DNA of 64,000 nucleotides from Cudoniella acicularis. Taxonomy: Eukaryota; Ascomycota; Leotiomycetes; Helotiales; Helotiaceae. Both the position numbers and the translations under genes were made by a program. Under the pieces are notes generated by a model. The model did not search any database and was not told the DNA's origin. It was given only the letters and a program-made list of their open reading frames with translations. The stretch covers positions 1 through 64,000 of the forward strand of contig JAAMPI010000040.1 of assembly GCA_013054445.1 (NCBI GenBank), given 5' to 3'. Below, piece by piece: positions 22,152 to 36,100 of the stretch; position 1 is the first letter of the stretch, and each line of letters starts with the position of its first letter.

Positions 22152-24090
22152 CAATACCACAAGAAAACATTTCATTTGTCGAGATCTTGATTCAGTCCTG
22201 TACATTGAGCGGGCGCGCAGGGATACTTGGTTTTCATATCGTGCATGGACAAAGAAAGAGGCGCAATTGCTTGCTTATTACAGTCGGGAGAAAAGATACA
22301 TCAGTAGCTTTTCAGGATGGACGAGCACACCTCATTTGTTTTGTTGGACAAAATCAAAAGTCTCGAGCATGAAAGAATCTGCTCTTCGGGTGTTTTTTTC
22401 CTTTCTCTCATCTGCGTTTTCCTTTTGTTACACTGTATTGGGATCCGGGATTGGCTTTTGATTTGATTTTTTTTCACCCCGGGCAAACGGCGAACAAACT
22501 ACAATATAGACGGGTAAGAACATTAAACTTAGGAAAAATGGGCATATTCCCGCAAAAGGGCGAGCAGTCGTCGAGAGGGAGGGAAACATAAGAGATACCC
22601 TTTGTTAACGGCTGATTTTTGATATGACTTTGATTTGATTGGCGGTGTGGTCTGGGCTGGGCTGGGCTGGGGTATTGCATAAAGAGGGGTCCTACTGAGG
22701 GGACGAATGAACAGAGACAGACAGACAGACAGACAAATCGCATGTAGAGTAGGCAATGAAATGAAATGGAATGGATTGTGGGTGGGGGAGGTGAAGAGAA
22801 GAGGATGATGAAGAGATATGTACAAATCAAAGTGGAAATGGAAATGGAAATTCGATGAAGAGAGTTTACCTACTTTGGTGGGTGGTTGGAGGACTTATTT
22901 AGGCTTGGCTATAAAGTTAGTAAGCGTCAGGAGCTCTACTCTTTAGAGAGAAGAAAACTTGAATGAATGAGTTTCTGACTGTTTTCTTGAAAATAACTTG
23001 TGAGCGCTTCTTTCACTATAATCTTGGAGATTGGCTTTTGTCTCTCTATACTCTAGTAAGTAGGGACTCGGTCACTCGGGAAAGAGACGTGTTTTTCCTT
23101 TGCTGTTTTTTCAAATCTTCATAAGGGTGTTTGTTTGCTTCAGATGCGGGGATGCTCTTCTAAGTTCTAGTCTTGCGGAATTAAGAGAGTTAGCGAGTTG
23201 GTGGGTGGGGGGTGAGTGCTGAGCTGAGCTGAGTAGCTTAAGTCGGTCGGTCGGTTGGTTACCTAAGTGGGTGGAGAATAAGGGAGGGGAAGGTAAGGCA
23301 AGACTCTTGTTTCCTTTAGAGAAACGCATCTATTACGTTGCTTGTTTCGTTGGGCTTACTTCGCTGGTCTGTGACGAAGTTGAGTGAGATGAGATAGATG
23401 GCTTTGCTATTCATGTTTATTATTTATTATTTATCTCGCTTTTCAATCCTGCCTTGTTATTGTGAAGTTGAGAAATCTTTTCTTAAATTTGGATGGATGA
23501 AATTTTGGTTAAAAGCGGAGGAGGCGGAAGAGTTTGGTATATGTATATATGTATGTTAGATGATTGCGTAAATATAGTGTGGAAAGGGTGGGTACTGGGT
23601 GGTGGTGTTTTTGGTTATTTGGGAAGGGGAGGAAGAGCAATGGGTGCCTTTTTTTTTTATAGATATGTGATGACTCGAAAGGCTTGCTTGGAATGCTGGA
23701 ACATGCAAAGATTGGGGTTTTCTTTCTGCAGATCACATCAGAGAATCTTTAGTACATTTGGAGTTTCTTATGTATGTTGTTTGGCTCATATTCATTCATC
23801 CTGCTTGAGCGCATAAAGGCTATCCATTACCGCGAATCCGAGCTACCTTTGGTCTTTTCCCAGATTGAATTTGATGTTCAGCTGATCATGGTTGCTATTT
23901 CCGTATTCTATCGCAAAAGCATTCTTCATGTGCCGTATCCCATGCGTCATAGCCGTGCCTTCAAAATAGATGGCGAATTTCAGGGACCAAATCCTCAGTG
24001 GAATCGCGTGGAGTATCTCAGAGAATGTTGTACATCGTCAAGAACTATGGCCGATCATTATCGTAAGTCGAATGATTTCAATGTCCCAAG
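22152..24090. other. Convergent spacer between Vac7 and Sub1 genes
   Basis: About 1.9 kb between the 3' ends of two converging genes. It has short simple repeats: GGGCT x3 near 22654, ACAG units at about 22713-22735, GGTC units near 23241, and a poly-T run near 23649. I see no gene. Confidence 0.5.
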
Positions 24091-24650
24091 TCATTCCTCT
24101 TCGTCGCTTGTAGCATCGATGTTTGTCTTCGTCTCCTTCTTGGCCTTGACCCTCTTCTTTGGCTTTGCTTCCTCCTCAGATTGGTCTTCATCCATCGCAT
24201 CCTCGAATGCTATACCCGCCAATTTTAAACTCGAGTTGATAGCAGGGACAGCTGCAGCTAGAGCCGTGTATTGCTCAACCGTAAGAGAGATACCCTGACC
24301 AATCCGTTAGTACCTTTCGGCAACTCTCACACAGAAGACAAACCTTCTTGCCTGGCAGATACTCTCCATCCTTCTCGTAGTACTCTCGGATGTTGATGAG
24401 CTTCTTTCCTTTGAAATCGGTTATCTCTACACGGCGCGGGTTGCGACCAGTTGAAAGCTGATAAAGTCAAGGGGGCGTCTTGAGTAAGGTAATATGAACT
24501 TACCTCCCAAAAATTGTTTTCAGCTTTGGGCGCTGCGGCCTTCTTCGCTTTCTTATTAGTTTTAGGGGCCTTTCCATCGTCGTTTGAGACGAAACCACCG
24601 TCAGAATCGTAGTCATCCTCCTGGTCGCGAGCGCGTTTGCCTTTTGCCAT
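24091..24650 (-). CDS. sub1: Transcriptional coactivator PC4/Sub1
   Basis: Three exons (24650-24504, 24457-24344, 24294-24091) give 154 residues. Introns are 46 bp and 49 bp, and the second has a textbook TACTAAC branch site. Residues 1-45 are a charged nuclear leader (KGKRARDQEDDYDSDGG, KTNKKAKK). The PC4 domain follows: FWELSTGRNPRRVEITDFKG, then INIREYYEKDGEYLPGKKGI, SLTVEQYTAL and LA. The family binds single-stranded DNA as a dimer and acts in RNA polymerase II initiation, elongation and genome stability. A basic/acidic tail follows. The gene is divergent from the PXA-PX gene, with about 515 bp between start codons as a probable shared promoter. Confidence 0.93.
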
Positions 24651-25165
24651 TTTGATGATGTTGGGATGAATTAAATGAGAAGGGAGAAAGCTTTCGAGTA
24701 AATCGATGGTGATGAAGTATAAGCGTTGAATGCTTTCAAGTTTGTTTGCGGATTGTCAAGCTTCTGTTTGTTTGTGAAGTTGTGACGAAATGGAGAGCTT
24801 GGGGAACGCGCACGATAACGCGGTTGCGCGCAGGGATCACTACAGGCCCCAGCAGCCTCCTAATCTAACCGGAAGAGGCTAGATGTGGGAACATTAAATG
24901 CTTATTCTATTAAAAGCATGAGCCAGTGAAGTTTCCCAAAGTACTCCTCCGTACGCGTGCAGGGACTCGGTGTTGTAATGGGTCGCGAATTGCGGAGACT
25001 TGTCATACGAAACACCTACTTCGTAACTATCACCACCTCTCCTCTATTCAATCTATACAGAACTCCAGCCGAATCCCCATTTATGCATCAAGGATCGTCT
25101 CTTCGATAGAAGCTCCAATAATTAGCCGTCGTTCTCAGCATGCGCCAGCCGCACACTCCATCGCC

Positions 25166-28100
25166 ATGAACGGAACAGGTGGAGATTCGATCCCCAACGA
25201 TGGGCTTCGTGCCGTCGCAAAGCAAGCCGCATCTTCGAATATAACCACACCGACTGATCCCTCTCCGAACACAGAAGATCTAGTTACGCGGCTACTGCAC
25301 TTCCTATCGACAGCTTCGACAGAAACAATTGGCGGGATTGCCGTTGGACTCGCGGCGTGTACATATCTCGTTCTGGGGAAAATAGGCTTGGTTTTAATCG
25401 GTGCAGTGGGAGGAGTGATTTTGCATGCAACATGGGAGGGCCAAAGCCCTTTGGCAGGTACGGTCGAGGATATCAGGAGGGAAAAAGGATTGGATGTGGT
25501 AAAACGACTTCTGGATTTAAGAGAGCTTCAAATACGAGATGAAGGGGAAGAGAAGGGCCAAATTGTCGCGACCGACTTCGAAGGCTTCTTGCCAGAAACG
25601 GAGACAGCTCTCAATGAGCTAGTCGATGCAGTTATCCGAGACTACGTGAAGTGGTGGTATAGTCCTATCATTCCGAAGGACCTATTTTTCCCGGCAGCAT
25701 CTCGTCAGACGCTTACGAAATTCATAATTGCAATTTCTCAACATCTATCTCGCAAGAGGCCAGCAGATACCTTCCTCGATTTTCTTACGAACTCTTCGTC
25801 CATCGTCATAGTATTTCTCAACGAATTGTGCAGCGCTTTATCTCCAACACAAGGCACAAACGTTCCAGCCGCCGAAGCAGTATATACATATTTATCTGCA
25901 AATCCCGAGTCGAATTTAGCGAATGTTTTGAATGAAAAGCAACAGACCAAAAAGTTTAAAATGATTGCGGATGATGTTTTACAAAACTTCCTGGAGAAGC
26001 CAGCATACGATTGTGATCCGGCGAGAGTTTTCTTGAGAGAGATTTTTGCGGGAATTGTACTAGAAATGACACTGAAGAGCTGTTCAAAACCTGAATGGCT
26101 CAATGGCTGGATCGTGTACCTATTGGAAGAAGGTGAGCCAGACATTAGTCAGGCTATCGATGCGGGAGTAGGCACCGATCTCAGTAGTCCATTCCACGAC
26201 TTGGACGGGAATGTGGGCAATATCGGTCTTGCAAAGACCTCTGGATCGCAAATAGAAGCACAAGCACAAGAATTCAAGAAGCATAAGAAGCGATTAAGCA
26301 AGGCGGAGGAAGCTATGGAGGAAGCAATGCAAGAGGCAAGAAGACTTTCACAACTCATTGCAGAGGAAGAAGCAAAAAATGCTCAAAGTCAAGCAAAGCC
26401 TGTGGATGAGGTACCGGAAGCTTTGACGGCTCCGGTTGAACAAGATACCCAGAATATGGCATTAGAAACGAACCAACGGAGCAACGGCACAGTGGTAAAG
26501 GAACAGCTCAATGACACCACTCCTGTGCTTCCAATTCCTGCTAGTAAGATCGAGTCTCCCGTTTCCTCCCCAGCCGGTACAGGAGGCTGCACCGCCGCAA
26601 ACCCAGCATGTTCCCTTTACCAGTTTCGATCAAATTGTCCCAGCTATTCCCCTGGCTTTGACGGAAGAGCCGCGTCCTCGAAGAAAAACTGTCTCTTTAA
26701 CACTTCTTAACGCGAACATTATCATCCACGATGACTCGATGGCATCCGATAAGGGCAAGATTCGAAGCAAGCCTACCGGTGATTATTTGGTGCAAATTGA
26801 GCCAGCATCTTCGGATTTCCCAGGGTGGATGATAATGAGAAGATACCCGGACTTTGAAAAATTGCACGAGGTTTTACGTCGAATTGCACAGATCTCTGGT
26901 GTCGCTGCCTTCACAGAACAGCATAATGCGCTTCCCAACTGGAAAGAGCACACGAAGAGTTCTCTCCGTGGCGAGCTTGAGAGATATCTGAGAGAAGCGT
27001 GTTGGCACCAATCTCTAGCAGAAAGCGAAGGCATGAAGAGATTCCTAGAGAAAGATCAGGGGCAATCAATGTCAGGGTCTGGGATAAAAAATAGCTTCAA
27101 TGGCATTCCCAACGCTTTTGAGTCAATGGGTAAGGGAATGCTAGATGTGCTCGCAAATGCTCCCAAAGGTGTTGCTGAAGGCGGGAAAGCGATTGGGGGA
27201 GGTATTACAGGCGTCTTCACGAATATTGGTAACCTTGGACAGAAAAGGACAAACACAAATGGCAGCTCAGGGAATGTCTCTATGCATACTGCAGGCAGAG
27301 CCTCGACTTCAACACTACCGAGGATGGACAGTACAAATTCGATAATGAGCAACCGCAAGGCGAGAGCCAGTGAAGACAGCTTGCGAGCAGTCCCTGTAGT
27401 TCAAACACAACCTGCAAAAGTACCACCGATGGAACGGAGACCTAGCTATGCTTCCATTGCAGAAGCCGACAACGAGCCTGAGCGACGAAATTCGGCCTCT
27501 GCGAGGTCATCAATGAGTGGTAGGAGAAGTGCACCACCCAGCAGAGATCCAAGTAGGGCCCCGCCATCAAGGAGAGGAACCCCGCTTTCCTCGCCAACAC
27601 AAGCAATCGGTGAAATGAGGCTTCCTCCTCCACCAAGTTCCATTCACGAGAATTATTCTCCTCCGGCGGAAGAATCAGAGACTACATCTGCGAGTCGGAC
27701 ATCGACAAGCACAGCGCCACCGAGCCGCCCATCTACAAGTACGGCGCCTTCGCAACCATCACCTGGGCGACCATCTATATCTACCCCAAGAAGATCCTCT
27801 GTCCAAGTCAATCAAACTTCGCCTCGCAAAATTCGGAAAGAGCCAACGCCGCTCACAGAAGCGGAAACTCGAGTAGCTGTCGAACTCATGTTCGCAGTCA
27901 TTAGTGAGCTTTACACTCTCTCTTCGGCATGGAAGTTTCGGAGAACCTTACTTAATGCTGCAAAAACATTTCTCCTGCGACCTGGCAACCCATCCTTATC
28001 CTCGATCCAGTCACTAATCCAGGACTCAGTCATCGCGTCTAACACTTCTGATGCCGGCATTGCTGCTCATCTTCGGAAATTACGCGCAAATACCATGCCG

Positions 28101-28343
28101 ACCGAAGAAGAGCTCAAAACATGGCCAGCAGAGATGTCCTCGGAAGAGAAGGAAAGGCTGCGACTCAAAGCTCGAAAGCTGCTCGTCGAAAGAGGTGTGC
28201 CGGCAGCTTTGACTGGCGTTATGGGCCAGGCTGCTACTGGAGAGGCTATGGGACGAGTCTTCGACTGCTTGCAGATTGAAGAGGTCAATCGAGGGCTAAT
28301 GTTCGGGATGTTACTCCAATGCGTGCGGGCGGTTACTCATTAG
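25166..28343 (+). CDS. PXA-PX-nexin C membrane protein (Mdm1/Snx13-like)
   Basis: About 1030 residues. A hydrophobic N-terminal segment (GIAVGLAACTYLVLGKIGLV and what follows, near residues 55-85) is followed by a PXA domain (from about 148, ALNELVDAVIRDYVKWWYSP), a charged coiled stretch, a PX domain in the next frame (YLVQIEP..WMIMRRYPDFEKLHEVL, phosphoinositide binding), a Ser/Pro linker and a C-terminal nexin domain (about 27860-28335). Relatives tether the ER to vacuoles or endosomes and handle lipid traffic. I see no RGS domain. The two frames must join between about 26495 and 26643. The best candidates are an intron at 26495-26573 (GTAAAG..CCCCAG) or at 26544-26643. A single extra base near 26560 would also explain it. 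The start is the first in-frame ATG. Confidence 0.82.
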
Positions 28344-28727
28344 ATGGGTAGACGGTAGATAGGTAGAAGGGTAAATGGGGTTGGTATTGGGAAATGATAT
28401 CCGGGATTGGAGTTTCAAGTTGCACATTTTTTTCTTGGGATGAGGACTGACGATAATCAAACTGTACAACATGTATAATAGAGGCAACTGGCACATATGA
28501 GGGATATTTGATGCATAGAATAAGGCTTTGTCTTTTGGCTTAGCTATGATCTTTTAATTGGCGGAATAATTCTATTGATGCTTGCTGGCAATGTCTTTGA
28601 CATGCTTTCGTTTGCTGCCGTCTCCTTGGAACCCGTACTTGCTTGCGGTTCTACGGTTTCGCTCGTTTTCAAGATTTTAGATATGTTTGAAAACTTTCAA
28701 AACTCAACAAGGGTTGAGCATATCAAC
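28344..28727. other. Convergent 3' spacer
   Basis: 384 bp between the stop of the PXA-PX gene and the stop of the minus-strand 5-oxoprolinase gene. It presumably holds both polyadenylation regions. Nothing else is seen. Confidence 0.6.
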
Positions 28728-31700
28728 CTATGCCTGAAGAGCAGTCTCCTCGCGGCTAGCATGACTTCCACCCCTCCAACTATGCTTAGGATCCCGAGTC
28801 TTCTCCTTCAACTTCTTCTCATCCCCAACCTTCCCCCAACCACCACCACCAGGCGTGCAAATAATGATCCTCTCACCCGCCTTCATAGCAGCTGTATTCT
28901 TCCCTCCCAAATTAATGCGTCTTTCTTCAAAGACCGCATCCTCAATCACCCCATCCGACCCATTCAACATCTTATCCGACCTCTCCGGATTACTCGTCTC
29001 CACATTCCTCACCCAGATATTCAGCCCACATTGTGCGTCTTCTCCCCCCGCCAAACCGTATGGATGGTAAACTCTCCGCTCGCTCAAAATCGATACCTGG
29101 ACTGGGATTTTGAACTCGATATCACGGATTACGCCATTCCCGCCTTGATATTTTCCTTTCCCGCCCGAGCCGGCTCGGAGAGAGAATTCACGCAGGATAA
29201 CGGGATAGCGGCGCTCGAAGACTTCTGCATCTGTGATCCGCGTGTTCGTCATATGCGTGTGCACGCCATTCGTGCCATCCCAGTCTTTGCCGGCTCCGCT
29301 TCCGCCAGCAATCGTCTCATAGTAGCCGAAACCCCTTGTTTCCTTTTCGCCTTCGACATTGCCGCCGAAGCCGAAGGTTAGGTTGTTGCAGTCGCCTTGG
29401 CTGGCGGCACAGGCTTGGAAGGCTTTGAGGATGACGTCCGTGACGCGCTGCGAGGTGAGGACGTTACCCCCTACGACGGCGGCTTTGTCGGAGGGGGAGA
29501 GAAAGGATTTGGGTGGGATGAGGACTTTGATGGGTTTGAGGCAGCCTTGGTTGAGGGGGATGTCTTCGGAGATGAGGCAGCGGAGGCAGTAGATTATGGC
29601 GCTGTAGGTTACGGCTTGGGGTGCGTTTGTGTTTCCTGTTAATGTTAGTTCAAGTGTAGGGTTGGGAAGTGAGTTTTGAATGCATACCGTATACTTCGGG
29701 TCCTGTGCCGTTGAAATCGAAGACGGCCTCACCTTTTTCGGAATCAATTGTGACTTTCAACTTGATAGGACTTCCGTCGTCCATATAGTCCACTGCTGAG
29801 AGATCTTGGCCTTCAAAGCGTTTGCTGACCTCCTTTAGAAGGCTTCGGACACTTAATTCGGCATTATTTTGAATGTTAACCATGTAGAAGTTCACTACTT
29901 CTTCACCATACTCCTCAATGAGTGTTGAAATGAGGTTTATACCCTTCATATTGCTCGAGATTTGAGCTTTCAGATCAGAAATATTGTCGGCGAGACATCT
30001 TGTTCCACTGCAGCCTTGGTATTTGGCAGGTTCCTTCAGAAGAAGTTCAGTGATTCGTTCCTCGTTGAATTTCCCTGCGCTGACGAGTTTCTCTGATTTG
30101 ATAGCAGCGCCTTCTTGGAACAGTTCTCGAGAGTGAGGAGGCATGCTTCCTGGTAATATCCCACCAATATCGGCATGGTGAGCTCTTGAAGCTACATAGA
30201 ACAAAATCTTGTCTCCGGATTCGTTGAATGCAGGGGTGATAACAGTGATATCGGGAAGATGAGTTCCTCCAAATTCTGGATGGTTGGAAACGATAACATC
30301 CCCTTTTACCAGTTTTCCGCGCCATATTTCGGCTTGCCGTTTCACACAAGTTGACATGGAACCCAAGTGCACTGGGAGATGCGGTGCATTCGCAACGAGT
30401 CCTCCCGCTGAATCGAATAGTGCGCAGGAATAGTCGAGTCGCTCCTTAACATTGGTGCTCACGCTAGTCTTTTGCAAGGCTCTGCCCATCTGCTCCGCAA
30501 TGGCCATAAATCGATGAGCAAAAATGCTCAGCATGATTGGATCGACTTCTTTGGTCGTGTCGGGTTTCGATCTCCAGGAATTAGCAATTACAATAAGCAC
30601 AAGGAAGTTATCACCTACGAATCGTTGAGATCTTTTTCTCCAATGTTTATGACAACATGAGTTTCCAAGATTAATGCCGTCGCTCCGGGAGTGACAACGA
30701 TAGTTTGAGTTCCGTCTGCTAAAATCGCTGGTCCATTAATCTTGTCACCAACTTCAAGGTCTTCAAGTTTAAAAATGGGGGTATCATGCCGACTGCCATT
30801 GAAAAAGACTTTGGAACGCTTGTGTTCCTTATCTCCCGACTTGACATCTCGAGGCTTGAGCTCTTTCAGTTGTTGGTCAACGGTCTTGCCAAGCCCTTCA
30901 AAACTCTTTCCGATGCCACGGACTCGCACATCATCTACGATGATATCGCGATCAGGAAGTGCGAATCCAAATTCTTGTTGATGTTGTTTGACGAAAGCTT
31001 TTCCAAATGCCCAATCGTCACCATCAAACTCTTTCTCGACATCTTGCTTTTCTGGCTTGACAACCATTAAGGCAGATTCTGTACCTCGATAGCGCATGTT
31101 CAAATATTCTTCGTAAACAATGGAGCTGTCTTCAAACCCTTGTTCCTGGAGGGCTTTTCTGGACTTCCCCTTGAGCTCATCGACTTTCTTCTTCAAAGTT
31201 TGTTTCACATCCCCATCCTCTGCCCAAACTTTTGAGTCGGGCTCTTGTCGCTCATCGACAATATCTGCTAGTGCCATGCCATAGGCAGATAGCACGGAAG
31301 AGTATCGATGCACAAGGATTTGACGAATCCCAAGACTCTCTGCAATAGCAACCGCATGTTGGCCACCAGCGCCCCCGAAGGTTGCCAGGCGATGCTTCGA
31401 AGTATCATGGCCTTTAGCTTCTGTGAGGGATCGAATTGGTCTCGTCATTGTCTCGTTGGCAACAGTCAAGAACCCATAGGCTACTTCGTCTGCGCTCATA
31501 TTCTTGCCACTCTCCTTGTTGACCTGATCCGTAAGCTCCTTCAAAAGCTTCTCACTTGCTTGCACATCAAGACCTTCATCTTCGTTCTTCCCAAATATCT
31601 TTGGAAAAAAGTCTGGAAGTAGACGACCGAGGAACAAATTTGCATCAGTGACAGTTGCTGAGCCACCTTTTCGATAGCATGCGGGACCAGGATGTGCGCC

Positions 31701-33113
31701 AGCAGACTCGGGCCCAACGACGAACAGTCCATTTCTGAAGAACAAGCGGGATCCACCACCCGCGGCAACTGTGTTGATATCCAATTGAGGGGATTGTATG
31801 GTTACTCCAGCCGTGGTGGTTTCAAACACATGTTCATATCTTCCAGAGCCATATCTTGAAACATCAGTCGAAGTACCACCCATATCGAATCCGATAACAG
31901 GTGTTTTCGTCTTGGAATCGTAGGATGTGAGGGCATAGCCAACAACTCCTCCTGCCGGACCTGAAAGGATGGCCTTTAAGCCGGAGAACTTGTCTACATC
32001 AACCAAGCCGCCATCGCTTTGCATAAACTCGCACCGAGCCCCTTTTGTGCCACTTTCCTTTTTGACACTTTCAGTACCCAGACCCCCTTCAAAGCCTTTC
32101 TGAAAACCTGCGATGTATTTTTTGATCGCTGGAGTGAGATATGCATCTGCACACGCGGATGTTGCTCTTGGAACCAGCTTGATCATTGGCATGAGCTTAT
32201 GGCTGAGGGATACATGTTGAAAGCCGATATCTCGAGCTATTCGACCCACTAGGCCTTCGTGGTCTGGAAAGGTATATCCATGCATCAGGCAAACGGCAAT
32301 GCTTTTGATGCCTCGATCATAGGCTTCTTGTAACTGCTTCCGAATTATATCTTCGTCTGGCCTCCGTAGAATCCGAACTGCTTCAGAGGAGAGACCTTTC
32401 ACCAAATCTCCTTGCTCGCCGCCATTTCTTGAATCACGTGGTTTGACTTCGGTGATATTTCGCTCTGGATCTTCCGCATAATCTTCAAGTGTGACTCTCT
32501 CATCAATCTCAAAGACAGACTCGTAGAGAACATCCGGTTTTTTTATGGCAAGATCAAAGATATGTGGCCTTGATTGATTACCGATCTCAAGGCAATCCTT
32601 GAAACCTTTCGTCACAACCATAACAATTCTCTCCCCCTTTCGTTCTAGCAAGGCGTTCGTGGCAACCGTGGTACCCATTCGTATTGATTCGATTTTAGAC
32701 GTATCCAATGCTTCACCACGTGGAATTTCCTTTCCGAGGAATTTGGACATGAGCCGTCTGATACCTTCTAGTGGAGCATCTTCATAATTTGAAGGGTCTT
32801 CGGACAGAAGCTTGATAATAACGTCATCTTCCATGCGTCCAGTTCCAGGATTGCCAACACAATCGGTGAATGTTCCACCTCTCTAGAAACACGGTTAGTG
32901 TGACATATTCTCATAATGATGGCAAACAGGAAAATGTTAAGGAATATTGAGTATGGATGTTACTGGCCCTTAAATTGCCCTCAAATTGAAAAGTTAAATT
33001 ATAAGAGAAGGGTCGGTTATAGCGGTACAAGAAGATATTTTAAAGAACTGAGAAATCGATATACTCACGTCGATAGCTATCCGAATGCCTCGCTGGCTCT
33101 TTTGAGAGCCCAT
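28728..33113 (-). CDS. oxp1: 5-oxoprolinase (ATP-hydrolysing)
   Basis: Four exons (33113-33069, 32882-30619, 30571-29688, 29635-28728) give 1366 residues, the usual size of eukaryotic 5-oxoprolinase. Exon 1 encodes only 15 residues ending RIAID. The 186-bp intron is followed by [15 protein letters not shown], so the actin-fold nucleotide motif is made by splicing. The hydantoinase-A half carries [14 protein letters not shown]. The hydantoinase-B half carries [14 protein letters not shown] and ends with a glycine-rich CTPGGGGWG. Other introns are 47 and 52 bp. The enzyme opens 5-oxo-L-proline to glutamate using ATP, in glutathione turnover in the cytosol. No lesions are seen. Confidence 0.95.
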
Positions 33114-36100
33114 TTTTGTTGGTGTCGAGCGCTTTAGATCTTGGTGAGAATTTTGTAAATTGAAGCACCAAGTAATCTCTGTCTAGATTCATCAATCAAA
33201 ATGCTCAAAGACCGCACTATAAGAGTTAATAGATTTTGGAATGACGGAGTTGATCCGCCGGCGTGATTCTCTCAGGTTCCTACCGCCTGGCAGAAATGCC
33301 GAGAACGGACTGACAGAGGTGGGATGCTCTCGCACGTGATTCGCTGACCCACTCTCATATACGCACAGGAAGTCGAAGTCCGTGTAACCTATCAACGAAA
33401 GCCTCTGTCAGCTATCTCGGAAATCGTTATAAATTAGAAAGCTTGCGGGTGCAAAAAAAAAGTGGCACGCTAAGGTGAGATCGTCACAAACTGTGAGACT
33501 TCTTACATAGTCCGGATTTGGCGAGATAAAAACCTGTCCCTAGAATACAGATAAAAATATCAGTAGGAGTAATCGACTTTCCCAATATCTCTGAATCTGT
33601 GAATAATTCAGTAGCTCGATTAGTGAACCTCTAGAATCTGCCCGATAGTGTACTAACATTTTTTTGGCACCCGCAAGGAAGGCTGCATTTTCCAAATAAC
33701 TTTCAGCTATCATTCAGATATAGGATGTAGAGGTGCCTCTATTGGCTACAACGGAAGGTAGTTTTAACCATAAACAGGAAATTTTAACACAAAGTAATTT
33801 ACTTCGAGTGGCCTAAGGGGGAAGTTTCTGTCAACTAGTATTGAGTCTCTATCTGCTCACTATGGCGTCCCACCTCTGACAAAGAACATATTGTAAGGCC
33901 CTGTTGACGGTCATCTCATAAAACGGACACAAGTCTTCACAGAATATTTGAGATTTGCTAACTCTGGGGTTTACCTCTTTGCTTGAGGATCGGTGCTTCT
34001 GGTGCTACCAACAAGCCACTTCATAGAACTGACCTCAAGCAGCTCAGGCTAGACTGAGGGCGAGGCAGGTAACTAGAAATATTCTTCTACCTCAATAGTC
34101 CCGATCTCTCACAAGACCACCAGATATTCGCAATATGTCATCTCAAGCCCGAGGACCGCAAAGACAGCCTAAACTTGAATCCAGTCATAACAGTCCCATT
34201 CCAACAAGGCTGGAGTGCTGACCTGGGGTTTGGCCTCGAGACCTGCCTCACTTGAATGCGGCGAGTCACAGCTTGGAACTTTGTTTCTCATATTCGGAAA
34301 CTCTGGAGCCGGCCGTTTGCAATTGGATGGGCGCGACAGAGTCAGAATGCTAGGTCTTGATCCTGTCGCAGACCGAAAGCTGAAACAACTGCAGTTCGAT
34401 ACCTTAACCCGCAAAATGTGCGCTCGGGTATTATCGTTGCAAGAAACCCTCGGGTTCATGGAAGAAAACAAATATATGATAAGGCATGGAAGTTATCGCT
34501 GGGCATTGATGGCTTTCTAATGGAGTTTTGTGCAACCCAGCCATGCTTTATTCTTGGTGGTACTTTGTGCAACATGCCAACATGCCAACATTGCAGCAAG
34601 ATTCGAGCCCCTTTCGAAATTCCAATTGACGTACTGTAGCGCACAAGCATGGGCAGAAACGGAAAACCCTAGAGCTCTCACACGCAATACTTGTTGCGAG
34701 ACGTCGCACAAGAAAAAGGCAGAATACCCTGAAGGAGAAAGACGTGACGAGGGCTCAGTTCGCCACTTGCAAAAGCGACTCTTGGCTAAAAATGGCTTGC
34801 AGCTTCCAGGGACAGCTCAATGGTACCTGCATATGTTGTACGACGCCGGATAGGGAGTCCGATAGAGCGCGCTCGTGGTCGGAATGGCGGCGCAGATGAT
34901 GGATTTTCATTTGGACAATGTTTCCGGAGAATTTGACCGTGTACGTCCGTTCGAGGAAAAGACAGGATTCAGGAGGTCAAAGTTTGCGCGCACAGGGTCA
35001 TCGGTTTTTTGTTTTGCGTTCGTCGAGAGTCTGGACATGACGAGCAGAGCTCGAATAAGCATCAAAGCAGTCCGAGACACGATAAATAGAAAGGAGAGTT
35101 CTGCATAGCATGACGTGATCTAAAGGCCAGGCCACGGCAATCACCTCACTGGACGAGGTGCTGGGAGCGAGGACTTCGGCGGCCTGTGGAAGAAGCATCC
35201 AGGACGGAGTATTAAGCCACATACAGAATAAAGGCGATTCACGCTGGAGTGAGGCACTGCACAGAACACCTTGTGTCCAGCTGGTTGATTGGGTAGGTGG
35301 TCGTATGAAGATGGTACGAAGCAGCCGAAGAGGGGAGGACGAGAGACCGAGATGGAGTGAACGGCAATGCCTTTCGTGAAAGGATAGTGGACGAAATGCC
35401 TGTGCCAGTGCCCGCCAGTGCCCGCCAGTTTCCCTACCGACTCGTTACCTCGTAACCTCGTGCGCTAGGAGTTGTCACATTAGTAACCAGCCGTGAGAAT
35501 AGGAAAGTCGAACTGAGACTTTGATACCGAGAAATGTCAGAAAGTGCTCTCGCAGTGCGTCTCGTAGCAAAAGCCGTACACGCGATGCCAGCTACCACCC
35601 TGACTCAGCTGCACACCTGCACCTGTACCTGTACCTGTACCTGCACGGAGTGTCGAAAAGGGGTGTAAGATATCCCTCACTCTCTAGAATCACAAGCAAA
35701 AACCTATGCCACTATGGAGATGCGTCGAAGCCACCGTGGGCCTTCCACAGTTTGCCCCTTTTGCGGATTCGCGGCTCCCGAGTCCTACAGCACCGGCAGA
35801 GGCGAAAAAGCACCGTGTTGCATACCTAGACTTCCAAAGCCTTCGATGCTGCAGCGCCATGTGGAAAATGGAGCCGTGATGCAGCTCGGATCCCGAGAAA
35901 ACTTGGAGCTCATCGCATTCAAGATATCAGTCTGCTCAGATTCTCAGATCTCAGGTCGCGCGGTGCTCGGGCTCACTGCTTGGGCCAATGAACGCCTACT
36001 CTGTAATGTAATAAAGCTGCGTACTGCACCTGCGCGCGCTGGGCTGCAACCTTCTTGTGCTCGTCCTCTCCCTTTTCAAGTTTTTTTTCAGTGCCTCGAT

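Noticed and set aside
23774..24298. Plus-strand frame of 174 codons near the Sub1 gene
   Set aside because: It overlaps the third Sub1 exon and intron in antisense and has no domain.
28575..29381. 268-codon plus-strand frame
   Set aside because: Antisense to the last exon of 5-oxoprolinase, whose protein is well conserved.
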